The notes under the pieces: generated by a model
What the model saw: only the letters and a program-made list of their open reading frames with translations
Told to the model about the DNA's origin: nothing
Databases searched by the model: none
Position numbers and translations under genes: made by a program
In this document: positions 35,110 through 46,693 of the stretch, in pieces
Numbering within the stretch: position 1 is the first letter of the stretch
Layout: each line of letters begins with the position of its first letter
Assembly (NCBI GenBank): GCA_015178975.1
Contig: WHVD01000103.1
Location: 62,001 to 126,000, forward strand
Direction: 5' to 3'
Source of the DNA: Hysterangium stoloniferum
Lineage: Eukaryota > Basidiomycota > Agaricomycetes > Hysterangiales > Hysterangiaceae
DNA: 64,000 bases

Positions 35110-35245
35110 CCCTGGCGCTTAAAGGCACGTCGTGCCTGCCGCTTCGAACAGAAGCCTACTTTATTCCTCCGTTGTTTCGTCCATGTAAAAAGGAGTCCAT
35201 GCGCCATAAAAGGGGGAAAACCCTCCTGTTAGTCACTGATCACAA
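35110..35245 (+). repeat. R1 promoter-side fragment
   Basis: GAACAGAAGCCTACTTTATTC and CATGCGCCATAAAAGGGGGA match 32393-32470. Confidence 0.65.
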
Positions 35246-35439
35246 GACTGTAAATCGAGGAGATATATGAGTGCTTGTTCTTGCTCACTAGGAGCTGTCT
35301 TTAAATACATTTACTAGCTAAGTATAATCCTAAAGAGGAGCACAACAACTATTATTAGTTATTGTACTCTTGTTGTTCTACATAACAGTCGCAGACAATT
35401 ATGCGTCATTACCGAGTTGCTGACACAGCCGAATTGCTG

Positions 35440-35802
35440 TTCAACAAAGACCTCGCCATCTAAGATCTTTTTTCTTTCTACACTTCGGCAGTCCCCACGG
35501 AATATGGAATTTTCGGATCCATGTTGCGATGATGTCAAAGATAGTCCCCCATTATCTCGGGCTCTACAAGTAGTGATGCAGCTTATTGTCGGCGTTTGGG
35601 GTGCCTCCTGACGATGTCAGTGAACGGCAGCAGGTATATTTGACATTAGTTGGAATGACTGACGCCCGCATGACCCACTGGCATTCCAATTCTAAGGTTT
35701 CCTTGCATCATACTTCCCCCAGGAAATCCAGGTCGCCACATTCAAAATCCTCTATACAGCTTGTCAATTTGCCATCCCTATTATGATTAGTAGTCGGGCA
35801 AG
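35440..35802 (-). repeat. Dispersed repeat R4, inverted copy
   Basis: Reverse complement of the 36265-36720 blocks, such as the CATAATGATGCAAG, GGAATGACTGACG and CAATTTGCCAT parts. Confidence 0.75.
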
Positions 35803-35804
35803 GA

Positions 35805-36261
35805 TATTTTCCATGCGCATTGTGGCTTACGCAAACACCTATAACAATTCGTGTTTTGAAGTTACAAGTCGAACTTTTATCAACCTTCAGGCAAAGGATC
35901 CAGTGTTCACCATCCGTCTCCTTTACGACAGTGGCAGCAGTGACAGGCATGAGGGTGGGCCTAAACATGAAATATTTGAGAAATATTTTGGACTGCGATA
36001 CCAAAACGAACTTAAATATCAAACAGTATCTTCATCAACCTCCCATTCGGCGACCATCCCACTGACCCAAAAGTCTCTCCGCCGAAACCTACGAAGTCAA
36101 AGCTCGTGAAGAAGTAGTTGACTATATCTTGCATCTGAATAACAAGTGATTTCACTGCCTCTATTTGGGGTCTCATTTTGACAGTAAAACACTAATTTAT
36201 CCTTTTTTTAAAAGTAGATAAATATTACACGCTCCATTCGTACATTCGTAGGAACTTTGTA
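35805..36261 (+). repeat. R1 core, partial copy
   Basis: From CATGCGCATTGTGGCTTACGC to CGTACATTCGTAGGAACTTTG, as in the other R1 copies. Confidence 0.75.
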
Positions 36262-37075
36262 TATACTAACCACAATAGCCATGGCAAATTGACAAGCTGT
36301 ATAGAGGATTTTGAATGTGACACGCTCCAAATATTGAAAAATGCATCACTTATTTAACAACCATTCAGAGAATTCGTTTATTCCATTGCAAGGAAGCAGA
36401 TGACCATCCCTCGACCTGGATTTATTGGGGGAAATATGATGCAAGAAAACCTTAGAATTGGAATGCCAGTGGGTCATGCTGGCGTCAGTCATTCCAACTA
36501 ATGTCAAATATACCTGCTGCCGTTCACGGACATCGTCAGGAAGCACCCCAAACGCCGACGATAAGCTGCATCACTACTTGTAGAGTCCGAGATAATGGGG
36601 GATTATCTTTGACAACATCGCAACATGGATCCGAAATTCCATATTCCATTGGGACTGCCGAAATGTAGAAAGAAAAAAGAGCTTGTATGGCGGGGTCTTG
36701 TGATCGTTGGCCCCACCTTGATTGCACCCCAGAATGCCCCCCTATCATGTTAGAAAAGTGGATTTTCTGGATATGTGATGAATTGGAGGCGATATCGAAG
36801 GTCATCTATCCGACTTTGAAGCCAAGCTGAGCTATTATAAATCGGTAACGGCTTTGTTCCTTCCAGCGTGGGTTGGATTCAAGCCATAGGGAGACGCGAC
36901 AAGCTCTACCTGGCGCTCCCTGGTCACACTGACTTCGTAGCCACCATAGACCCACAAGGCCGCCACTGGGGCCGAGTGACATGATATGAAAATATGCAAT
37001 TGATAAATAGCTAGTGTTTGCAAAATAGCGGTGTTCAAATTTCTTCTTCACGCATTGTTGGACAGTTGATGCGTT
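36262..37075 (+). repeat. Dispersed repeat R4-R2, longest copy
   Basis: Same order as 23810-24420, and extends through the GCTATTATAAATC and CCTTCCAGCGTGGG parts of R2. Minus-strand open frames here (36346-36546, 36536-36805) show no known domain and are not kept open in the other copies. Confidence 0.8.
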
Positions 37076-38222
37076 CAATACTGCAGAGTGCATTTGGCTG
37101 TTCTTGGTCCAATCGACAGTAGCCTTCAACTCCTCCTCAAGGACAAGCCAACATTCATATTCAATCTGTTCTAGTGCAAGGGATGAGGATAGTGTCCCGC
37201 TGTGAGTAGCATGTCCAGTGAAATCGGTGGAGGCATGGTCCGGGGTAGATAACTCCGAAGAGTCCATTTGAGCAATGTAGACGCAACCATCAGCCCCTTG
37301 AACGCGGACAGGAATGTTTGTCGGAGAGACCGATGCTGGAGTAGTGGGAATAGTGGTAGAATTAGTGGTCCTCAATGGTTTGGTCCCCCTGCCCTGTTGT
37401 CTAGCGAGTTTCGACTCCTCAATGGTCCTGCCGGCCATCCCACCACCTGGTGCAATACAGAAGTCAACTGTATGGCGGTGCGTTTTGCAATTGGAGCAAA
37501 TAATGGGACTACTTGGCTTGGGCATGGTGGCCGGGGCAATGGAATTGCTTGAAGTGGAATTTTTGCTGGTAACGGAGGTCATAAGAGCTTGCTCGCTGTC
37601 TAAACAAGAACGTAGTTGGGTAGAGGTGAATGCGTTGGATTTGGTTGATTGAGCTATGTCACGGGTAATGATAGAACGGAGGTGTTGGAAATCGTTGCCC
37701 AAAGCACTGAGAAAGGCAATGCATTTAAAGAGGTCGCGGGAGATTTCACCCATGTCATAGGTACGGTCCACCATAGTGCAGATGGTCTCAGCAGTTGTGG
37801 GTAGAGTGTGCTACGGGAAAATTGAGAGAGAAGAGCATTCTGTAGCAATTGGACCTGTCAGATGGGCCCTTCACTCTTGTGGCGAAGTTGTAAAGTATCC
37901 TAACAGGCTTTCGCTCCAAGGTCCAGGTCAATGTACTCCCATTCCGAGGCCTCAAGGGTAGACGCAATGAAAGAGGCAGCAAGGGAGTTGTTACTTTCCC
38001 AGATAGCGCGAGCGTGAGGGCAATCAAGACCTGGCTGAGGGATGAGACCCTTGGCATAACCTTAGAAACCAGTAAGAGTGAGAAATAAGGTGGCAGCGCG
38101 AAGCCATGGTTGATAGTTGGACTGGAGTTTGTCCAACTTTGGTCCAGAGTAAACGATGTTGGTGCGAAGTGCGGTGATAAATGGAACAAGGTCATCCGTA
38201 GATGCTGTTACGGAGGAAGCCA
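37076..38222 (-). mobile_element. Copia gag remnant (Copia-B)
   Basis: On the minus strand, gag starts near 38222 (MASSVTAST..., NYQPWLRAATLFL) and reaches a CCHC-like knuckle region, CSNCKTHRHTVDFC, near 37486. It ends near 37080 where it abuts the R2 repeat. Only gag and a little beyond remain; pol is absent. It is a fossil with a few breaks and belongs to a different family from the element at 55941-62386. Confidence 0.75.
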
Positions 38223-38847
38223 TGTGGGATAGAGAGTGGAGTTACAGTGTTCACTTAATTGCAAGGTATAGTTAAACATACGCTAATACGAGACTGAGAT
38301 ATACTATTAGAGTTACATTTTGAACAGGTTATGGGCCTTACCTCGTCTGTATAAGCTGACTATAATTGTATGTACCTAATAGTATATCTAATACATATTG
38401 TCAATACAATAATAACAAATGTTATCCAGAACAAACTCACCCCAGTCTTGTATTAGCGTATAACGGACTGAGATGTAGATGGTGTAGCTACGTAGTTTAA
38501 ATATCATAGTGAATGATGACCATATATGGAACAAAGGGATGAAGTACCATTTTGTGTATCTTCGATCGCACGCTGTCCGTGATGTATACATTCCAACAGT
38601 GTGAACTTTCTACATAAGAGGGCCGGTGAGAATGACGCCAGCCAACAGCCCGGTAACTTAACGACTCATGTGAGCTTGTTACATGATAGGCGCTGGCCTT
38701 CGGAGGTTTTAAGCACACCCCCTGAAAAGACTTTGGAACAAAGATACCCGTAAATCACATGCTTCTCAACTGCCATGTTGTCATATCTGGTGACTCCCAA
38801 TTGTATTACGTCTTAGAGCATGCGTAAGCCCTCATTTCACAACATTT
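38223..38847. other. Leader side of Copia-B and AT-rich spacer
   Basis: GAACAGGTTATGGGCC at 38323-38338 resembles an LTR end plus primer-binding site, but on the plus strand, opposite to gag, so I do not assign it. No gene. Confidence 0.35.
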
Positions 38848-39394
38848 TTTATTCGGACCGCCCTGGACCCTGGAGGAAGTTCCAATTCTAGGTGGCTCCT
38901 CGACGTTGTGCAACGTCTAGAATTTGAACTTCCTCCCAGTGCTTAAAGTCATTTTCAACACTAACACGTTCTCCGGGCACTGAGACTTCCGGAGCCATAG
39001 GACTTAACCATCTTATTGTATCCTATATCCAATTGCTTCTCCTTCTTTTGTTCCAATCGTCTATTGTGAGCCATAGACTCTCGTGTTGCCTCATATGATT
39101 GATTCTGAGATTGAATTAAGTAGATTTGGGTATATAAAGGGCATTGTAGTCGTGTTATGCTTTGCCCTTATACATTAAGACTCCCAAAATACCCAACACT
39201 TTCTCATAAATACTTCACAACTAGGACGGTAACCTCAGTCGATTTACACACTTCGCATCAACTGAGGTATGATATGACTTATCTGTTAATCATCATAGTT
39301 TTACTTACTTGTACAACCAGCATATTATCTGTTATAGGTACTATCTTGAATACTAGTCGATTTACACGCTTCGTGTCGACTGAGGCATGTAGCA
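38848..39394 (+). repeat. Dispersed repeat R5, copy 2
   Basis: It matches 22655-23100 and carries an extra segment with a TATATAAAGG box at 39131-39140. Confidence 0.8.
39233..39386 (+). repeat. Double-hairpin element, copy 3
   Basis: CCTCAGT...ACTGAGG at 39233-39267 and AGTCGA...TCGACT at 39355-39382. Confidence 0.75.
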
Positions 39395-41413
39395 GCAGTG
39401 ACGGGCATGGGTAGACCCAAACATGAAATGTATGAGAATATATTTTTGGACTGCGATAGTAAAACGAACTTAAATATCAAACAGTATCGTCAACAACCTC
39501 CCATCCGGCGACCATCCCATTGGCCCAAAAGTCTCTATGCCGAAACCCATAAAACCACAAAACCCAGGCAAGCCTGTTAGGCCTGTGAAGAATTATTTGA
39601 TATAGTTATCTTTTTCTGAATAACGAGTAATTTTTCATTTCCACCGTATTTTGAAGTAAAACACCAATTTATCCTTGTTCTTAGATATTAAACACTCGAC
39701 TCAGACCGGCAGATAGGAACTTTGTACATTCTCCGACATTGACAACTCATTGTATTCGCCAATATTTTTGTTAACGTTGCCCGAAGTTATGCAATTCGGC
39801 TTTGACCATGTCATTTCATTACAAACAAACAAACAATACCACACACATCCACACACAGGCTCATCCATAAAACTGACGGCCGAAAACCATCTTTCTACCG
39901 AAACAGGAGCTTATGGCAATATGAAGACAGGCAGAAACAGAAACATATCGCATGCATGTGAAAATATGTCATCGGCGCCATAGCCCCTCATCCTCATGTT
40001 GCAGTACCATATGGGTGGCGGGGATCATGCTTGTGTTTGTGTTTATGCGGCGACAACCCTGTGTAGATGTTTCAGCGAGGATGTGGCACGGAAGGATGAC
40101 GTAGGATGGTAGAATGATAAGAAATTGTGATTATACGTACTTGAGAAGCCCTGACGGCGGCAACTTTTTGCTTCTTCTCAGCAGCGCGTTTAGCAACGAG
40201 GGTTCTAGAGGAAGTTGAATTTAAGATTAAGTACAGCACCATAGATGCGCAACCATTATGAATAGACGTACTCGTATTCGCCCTTCTGCTCCTTTTGACG
40301 GTCCACCCGCCTGCGGTTAAGGCTGTGAAGATGACGACGGCGTTGGAGACGGGTGGGGATTGCGAGAAGTTAAATTTTGAGGCTATGAAGTACAAGGTTA
40401 AACATTACACAAGACGAAAATTACTCCACACATTAGACTCACGCCTTGGTATACGGCTTCGCATCCGGCATCTTGGAACGCCAGATCCATTCACCGGAAT
40501 ATGGCCGGTTATCTCATTTCATTTCAACCTGATTTGGAAAACGTATGATTACCGGAACAATGGCTTCCATATCTCCCCACAAGCTCATCTTCTCTGAGGA
40601 TATATCGAGAACATAAAAGAAGACCACCAGATGCTGTCCCCTTTCTTTGGCGGTCTCGAGCATTCTCAAAGTATCCGTTTGTCTCTCTGCCTTCGGCATT
40701 TCACTGAGAACCACACTCTTGCAGGTCGATTTTGTCGGTCTTGGCAGTGAAGCACTATCTTCGAGAATTTACCTTGCATCTGCCAATGCAGGGAACAATA
40801 GTATCTTCTGCGTGGCTTCCTAAGAGGCGTGCCCCAGCTTTATCTAGTAATCGGTACGTGCCTTTCTTCTCTCCACTTCCTGTCTAAATCGTTAACAACT
40901 TGCCGCATTGGAATTCGAGTGCACTTTTTAAAAACTTTACACGCGTATTATGGGCTACACAAACTCCGCTGACAATTCGTGTTGAGAAGTTACAAGTTGA
41001 ACCCTTATCAATCTTCAAGCAGCCAACCTAGTGTTCAGCGCGAGGGGAGGGGTCCAATATTTTGGACCGCGGTAACAAAACGAACTTTACAATTATCGAA
41101 CGCAGTATCCTCAACAGCCTCACACCCGCGATCATTCTAGTGGCCCCAAAGTCTCTACGCTGAAACCCACAAATCCCACAGAAGCCTGTCAACAAGTAGT
41201 TGATATAGTGTCTGAATAACCAGTGATTTCCTCCGTTTATGGTCTGATTTTGAACTGCAACGCCATTTATCCTTGTTCTTTTATGTGGATGGATATTAGG
41301 CAAGTACCTCATATCTCCTTGACTCGGTTCAGAGCATCAGGTGGGAACCTTTAGGTTCTTGCTTTGTACACACTCCGACATTTAACAGCTCATTGTATTT
41401 ACCATTATTGTTA
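39395..41413 (+). repeat. Long dispersed repeat R1, second full-order copy
   Basis: Same block order as 28430-30480: R1 core, CATTTCATTACAAACAAACA, eS6-like fragment (minus), unidentified block with GGAACAATGGCTTCCATATC, second core. It is interrupted at its right end by the foldback at 41414. Confidence 0.82.
40130..40375 (-). pseudogene. Ribosomal protein eS6 gene fragment, second minus-strand copy
   Basis: Same exon-intron-exon structure as 29231-29455: an LQRRRHLHSLNRRRVDRQKE-type exon, an intron with a CTCTAG acceptor, then TLVAKRAAEKKQKVAAVRAS. Some residues here are closer to the family pattern than in the first copy, showing independent decay. Confidence 0.7.
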
Positions 41414-42346
41414 AATCGATCTTCCCGCGCGTCTAATGTGGCGTTGGTCAATTGAGTCACTCACCGCATAATTTGCTGTCGAGGATCCACGAATGGGAAT
41501 TGTTATTAGCCTGGTGGATGTCCGACGGAGAGTTGATGGGTGGACGACCAACTATATGAGAATACCTGACAAGTGGTGTAGAAGATCGCCGTTTGCTTTG
41601 TAACCGGTTCCTCCCGTACTCCCTCTCACTGTTAATTGTCTTCCTGATGTGAGACAACCATAAATAAGTCCATTGCAGTCATCCGCACGCGATTAAGAGA
41701 GGGGTGAGCTTGCATTTCGAAAGTCACGCCTTCGCTACATTTTCGCATGCACGAACAGCCCCACGTCGTGCTTAAGACCCTAGTGAGATCAATAGTGAGA
41801 TTGAGGAGCGCGCTTCCAAGCGGACAAAAGTACATATGTGGTTGTGTGAATTATTTGCAAGGTTTAAAGAGCTTGCACAATACTAGGGCCCCATCTATTT
41901 AATGGTATGTTCTTATATTATTTATACAATAATTTCAAACTTGTGTAATTTAATTATATTCATATAGGTGATCTTGCAGAATTCCTCAGTCAATGCTTAT
42001 GAGACGTCGAAGAGACTGCATCAAAACATGTGACTTTCGAAATGCAAGTCCACCCCTCTCTTAATCGCGTGAGCCTGACTGGAATAGACCCATTATTTAT
42101 GGTTGTGTCACACCAGGAAGACAATTAACAGTAAGAGGGAGTACAGGAGGAACCAGTTATAAAACAAACGGGGATCTTCTACACCACTTGTCACGTATTC
42201 TCATATAGTTGGTTGTCCACCCGTCAACGCTCCGTCGGACATTCGCCAGGCTTAATAACAATTCCCATTCGTGGATCCTCGACAGTAAAGTATGCGTGAG
42301 CGACTCAATTGACCAGCGCCACCTTAGACGCCCAGGAAGATCGATT
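41414..42346. mobile_element. Foldback DNA element, 933 bases, TA target duplication
   Basis: Arms of about 330 bases (41414-41745 and 42013-42346) pair as inverted repeats with about 85-90 percent identity, starting AATCGATCTTCC and ending GGAAGATCGATT. TA lies on both sides (41412-41413, 42347-42348). It sits in R1: the interrupted R1 sequence resumes after it. The TA duplication and long arms suggest a non-autonomous Tc1/mariner-type or foldback element. No transposase frame. Confidence 0.82.
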
Positions 42347-43139
42347 TATTGATTTGTCGGAGATCATAGTCACTCCCAACTCAACCTTGCTCTCAACCCC
42401 AACTACTGAAAGTTTACAGCCCTCCGAAATCAACGCCATGGTCATCAAAGCTATGGCTTGCAACATTGGACATTGGGCCAATGTCGGTATTCTCCTTCTT
42501 GTAGTGCTGCCATGAAAATAGTTGCCCAAGGCACATTGTAGGTTCATCTTCCTCTTCTCCACACATGACCTTAATGTCCTCCATATAGTATTCCACAACT
42601 TTCCCCTTACCCTCAAGCTGTTGAACTCTTTGCCTATCTCCATCACTTTGTGACACATGCTCTCACTGTTTCCCTCGCCTCCTACATTAAGATGTGCGGG
42701 TATGGTCTTCACATGTTACTTGTTATGTCTTGGTTCCCACTCCATCAGTGGAACATCCTGAAGTTTCTCAGCTTTGTGGCGAAGAAGCTCTTCGGACCAT
42801 TGCTGCTTCCTGCATCTGTAGTGAATATTTCTTCTTCCTCAAAATTCATGGCACTTTTCAAGGTTGTGATAGGAGGGAATATTGAGCCATATTATGTGAA
42901 CATTATTGTCAACTTGTTGCCTGTCAGTGTCTCCTTGCAGCTGATGCTATGTACCTGCTATTGTCAAAGGTGAGCTAGTCATCCATTTTGTAGCAACCCA
43001 TCCTGTAATCTAACCATCTCCATAGCCTTGTCCCTGTCAGGGGTTCTCTCTGGAAGATGATGCCTGCAGACATTATGGATCAGGTCATCTCTTTGTTCTA
43101 CGGTGTTGAACACTCAAGAGGCAGGGCTTGTCCCATGGT
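42347..43139. other. Unassigned sequence, possibly an old element
   Basis: Minus-strand fragments of a protein-like sequence are visible (for example MSQSDGDRQRVQQLEGKGK near 42600) but without a recognised domain or a long frame. Confidence 0.35.
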
Positions 43140-43944
43140 TACTCCTAGGTATATCCACATTCCCTTATTTATGTCCTGACCATTGACAAGCTGCACATTC
43201 AGGATCACAGCAAAATTCACATATATTGCAGTCACACCACTCATTGTAGTGTTTCTCTGCAGACATATTTAGAACATTTGCCATCAAGCGTTGTGTAAGG
43301 ACCAGTTTCAAGTTATGCAGATTAACAACGGGATAGTTACTTTCCCCTTCTTTAGGATAGATGTCCTATCATTGGGTCATGGCATCTGGTTTTCCACCAA
43401 GATGTCCAGGTCATAAATGCATAATCATGTTGAAAGTGGAGAGAAATTCGGACCAGCGGGCTTGCCTGCAGGTGAAAAGTTTAGTGATAGAAAAATATTC
43501 GAAATTCTTGTGATTGGTAACAACATCAATGGGAGTTGTGGAACCTTCAAGGTAGTGACACCAATGTTTGAAAGCTTCAAAGATTGCCAAAAGTTCCTTA
43601 TCATGAACATTGCAGTTGAGTTCGGACACTTTCAGTGTCCGAGAAAGGAATGCGACCAGGTGAATTTCACCATCGGAATCCTGGATGGACAGAATCGCAG
43701 CAATTGCATAATTGGAAGCATCAGTTTCCACAATAATTGGAACATCAGATTTCCAATGAGAGAGGATTGGGGCGGAAGTAAAAGCATTTTTTAAAGTCTG
43801 GAAAGCAGAGCAGCATTTGTCGTCAAAAACCCATGGTTTAGATGTATGGGTAAGGCAAGTGAGTGGTATTGTAATATCTGAGTAGTTCTGAATAAAATAA
43901 CAGTAGAAGTTTGCGAAACCTAAAAATGACTGAATGTCTTTGAC
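43140..43944 (-). mobile_element. Ty3/Gypsy remnant (Gypsy-3): end of RT and RNase H
   Basis: The minus strand shows the RT connection and RNase H, with METDASNYAIAAILSIQDSDG at about 43730 and DVVTNHKNFEYF near 43500. It is similar to but distinct from Gypsy-1 and Gypsy-2. Its upstream side is cut at 43945 by the 3' LTR of Gypsy-2. Only part of pol survives, with a few breaks. Confidence 0.85.
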
Positions 43945-45550
43945 TGTTAGGATACGTACAGGGCGGGTTTCCAGAGAAACCCGCGGAATATCTGGTAGGA
44001 CTTGGCTTCAGCTTATAGGCTGTGCCCTTGCTAGATCATGTTGTCCAATTTCAGACAGGCAGACGGGAATCCCGGGGAGTCCGGGTGAGGGTCATGGGTC
44101 GAGGAGTCGTAGGTCGGAGGTTGTGGGTCATGAGTTGAGGTAGTTGAGAAAGATAGATGCGCTGGAGCCCGTGGGCTCTGACTAGTGTGAGCGGTGTGAT
44201 TCAAGTAGGAGTTTAGAGCAGAAAATGTATTAGATTACTGGGGGAAATCTAAGCTGATTTTCTGACTGGATTGTATGTACAACATCTGCCAGTTTAAATA
44301 GACCGTGGAGTGAATGTCATACCAAATCCAGTAATGATGAAACAAAATGAACAAAACATAAAAACGGGAATAGTAAACACCAAATTTGGTGTTAGGAATG
44401 GGATGGAATGGAGTGGAGTCTGAATAGTGACAAATCATAAACCATGATGGGAAATGGAGCGGGAGCGGAGTCTGAATCATGACAGGTCATTTGACTAAAA
44501 TGGGAATGGGCCTCTGTTAGAGGGATGATGGGTTTTCTGAGCGGGGTCTGGTGACTGATGCATGGGACGAGGTTGGACATAGACAGGGATGGAGTCCAGT
44601 GGGTTTTCCAGTGACTGAAACACAACGTAATGAAGTCAAATGTAGACAAGTCTGACATACTGTTACAACCGGACAATCCCACCGGACTCCGGGCACTAAC
44701 CCGTACGCCCCCACGCACTACAAGCACCAAATGTCTGTTTATAGGATTTCCCGCCCAGACTCTGTACGTCAAGACTTGTTACGTTCGACCTCATTACAAC
44801 ACATATCAGTCACTGGACTTCCCCCGGACTCCATCTCTGTCTATGTCCGTCTTCGTCCCAAGCATCAGTCACCGGACCCCGCTTAGAATCCCATCACCGC
44901 TCTAATCGAGCCCTGTTCCCGTTTTAGTCAAATGACCTGTCACAATTTAGGACTCCGCTCCCACTCCGTTTCCCGTTATGGGTTATGCTTTATCACGATT
45001 CGGACTCCACTCCGTTCTGTCCCGTTCCTGTTTTGTTAGTTTCATTTCGTCATTACTGGATTTGGTATGTCATGCACTCCACGGTCTATATAAACTGGAA
45101 GATGTTGTACATACAATCCAGTCAGAAAATTAGCTTAGATTCCCCCCAGTAAACTAATAACATTTTCCGCTCTAAACCCTTGCTTGATTCACATCGCTCG
45201 CACTAGTCGGAGCCCACGGGCTCCGGCGCATCTATCTCTCTCAACCATCTCGACTCACGACCCACGACCCACGACCTCCGACCTACGACCTACGACCCAC
45301 GAACCCTGCCCAGGCTCCCCGGGATTCCCGTCTGCCTGTTCGAAATTGGACAACACGATCTAGCGCAGCCTATAAGCTGAAGCCAAGTCCTACTAGATAT
45401 CCCATGGGTTTCTCCGGAAATCTGCCCTGTACCGTATCCTAACACGTACGGAGTCCGGCAGGAATTCCAGTAAGCTGATAATGGGTGCGTATAGGGCATG
45501 GGTGCGTATAAGTTAGTGCCCGGAGTCTGGCAGGAGTTCCGGTCGTAACA
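43945..45550 (-). mobile_element. 3' LTR of Gypsy-2, split by a nested LTR
   Basis: On the plus strand it reads TGTTAGGATACG ... GGTCGTAACA. Removing the nested LTR and one target duplication leaves about 817 bases, equal to the 820-base LTR at 58366-59185. A polypurine tract abuts it at 45551, which identifies it as the 3' LTR of the minus-strand element. Confidence 0.85.
44661..45444 (+). mobile_element. Nested Gypsy LTR in inverse orientation, 784 bases
   Basis: It runs from TGTTACAACCGG to GTATCCTAACA, the reverse of its host LTR, with near-matching 5-base flanks CATAC and CGTAC. It is the same LTR family, giving an inverted LTR pair. Confidence 0.85.
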
Positions 45551-45563
45551 GTACCCTCCCTTT
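45551..45563 (-). promoter_or_regulatory. Polypurine tract of Gypsy-2
   Basis: In element orientation AAAGGGAGGGTAC directly precedes TGTTACGACC of the 3' LTR. Confidence 0.75.
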
Positions 45564-45700
45564 ATGCTGAAGTCCCAAAGAGGCTCTAGACCTCGATAAG
45601 GTTCTTGTCGGCTATGCACATGTGTCAAAAGTCATGTCGGTTACACGTAAGTGTCAAGGAGTCAGGTGATCTGGAAGGTAAGGTTCAGACATGACGAGCC

Positions 45701-45710
45701 TATATAAAAA
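45701..45710 (+). promoter_or_regulatory. TATA box of the Gypsy antisense gene
   Basis: TATATAAAAA lies 50 bases before the ATG at 45760, on the strand opposite to pol, between the 3' LTR and the antisense gene. Confidence 0.55.
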
Positions 45711-45759
45711 TTTGAAAAAATGAAATTTCTTCTTCTTTATTACCCCCATCTTCGCAAAA

Positions 45760-46693
45760 ATGGGATCAAAACCAACTCCCAAACACATTATGCTGACCAC
45801 CAGGCCCTCCACGGGCACTCTGTATCGGGCGCCTTGGAGTGCAGCCCAACTTTTGGCACAGCGAGAAGAGCAGCGCTGACTTTGTGAAGAAGCAGAGAAG
45901 GAGGCCAGGGAGGCCGAGGAGGCATTGGATAGGGAGTACAAGGTGGCATTGGCTGCAGAGGAAGAGGCTGCACGGGTGGCCATGGAGAAAGTGTGGGTGG
46001 CTGCGGACAGGGCCGCAGTTGTCGCGGGAAAAGTAAGTCCCAAAGATTTTAACTTGTCATTTTCCTTCTACTGACTTGTCATTTTCAGCACAAGGTGACA
46101 GAGGTAGAGTTGGAGTCCGAGGGGGAGCCAGGAAGCTCCCAAAAGGTAAGCATTGGGTCCGTGGGATTACTGTAGAACTAACCATATCAACAGAAGGCAA
46201 GGAAGGTGGCACCAGTCCATTTACCGATGCGGAACGATCTGCGGTGTTCCAGTTGCAATGACCGGAACACAGAATGTAACTGAAAGTCCAGGCAGGGACC
46301 AGGGTGCTTCCAATGCATGTACCTCAAGGCAAGGTGTTCACTCGTCCATGAGCAACCCATGGGATCCAGGGATGGGACATTAGCGGGACAGACGGTTTAG
46401 CCGGGTTGGATGATGCTTTGGGGCAGATTGCTGAGGGCATAGAGGCCCAGAACGAGTTGCTCAGAAAGAGTAACAAGGTACAAGTTATAGTGGCGAATGA
46501 GCTCCGTGGGCTCCACTTGGAATTTTGGAAGTTCCTAGTGGAGTTTGGCGGGTACATATATGAGGAGCTGCAAGCTGGGAGTTCCGAGGATGCCGGGTCG
46601 GATGAGGACAGGGTGCCTGCAGAGGTAGCGGAGCTTCCTCAAGAGGTGGCTGAGGAGGTGGGGAAAAAACACAGTCCCATAAATGTAGACTGA
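45760..46693 (+). pseudogene. Spliced antisense accessory gene of Gypsy-2
   Basis: It lies on the plus strand, opposite to pol, between the polypurine tract and the chromodomain. It starts MGSKPTPK, passes an alanine/glutamate-rich coiled-coil-like part (near 45890-46030) and reaches cysteine codons spaced C-x2-C-x6-C ... C-x2-C-x6-C (46245-46336), like a fungal Zn2Cys6 cluster. It ends with GKKHSPINVD. Two introns of fungal type are visible: 46033-46088 (GTAAGT ... TTTCAG) and 46146-46193 (GTAAGC ... CAACAG). The same C-terminal part is present in Gypsy-1 in the same relative position. A DNA-binding or regulatory protein is a guess from the cysteine spacing. It is a fossil with at least one break. 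Confidence 0.6.

Noticed and set aside
36346-36805. Minus-strand frames of 66 and 89 residues as host genes
   Set aside because: They lie in the R4 repeat, are not kept open in the other copies, and show no domain.
38323-38338. LTR end plus primer-binding site for Copia-B
   Set aside because: GAACAGGTTATGGGCC is on the plus strand while the gag remnant is on the minus strand, so the two do not belong together.
42305-42712. 135-residue minus-strand frame as a gene
   Set aside because: It overlaps the end of the foldback element and an unassigned region, and no domain or second copy supports it.
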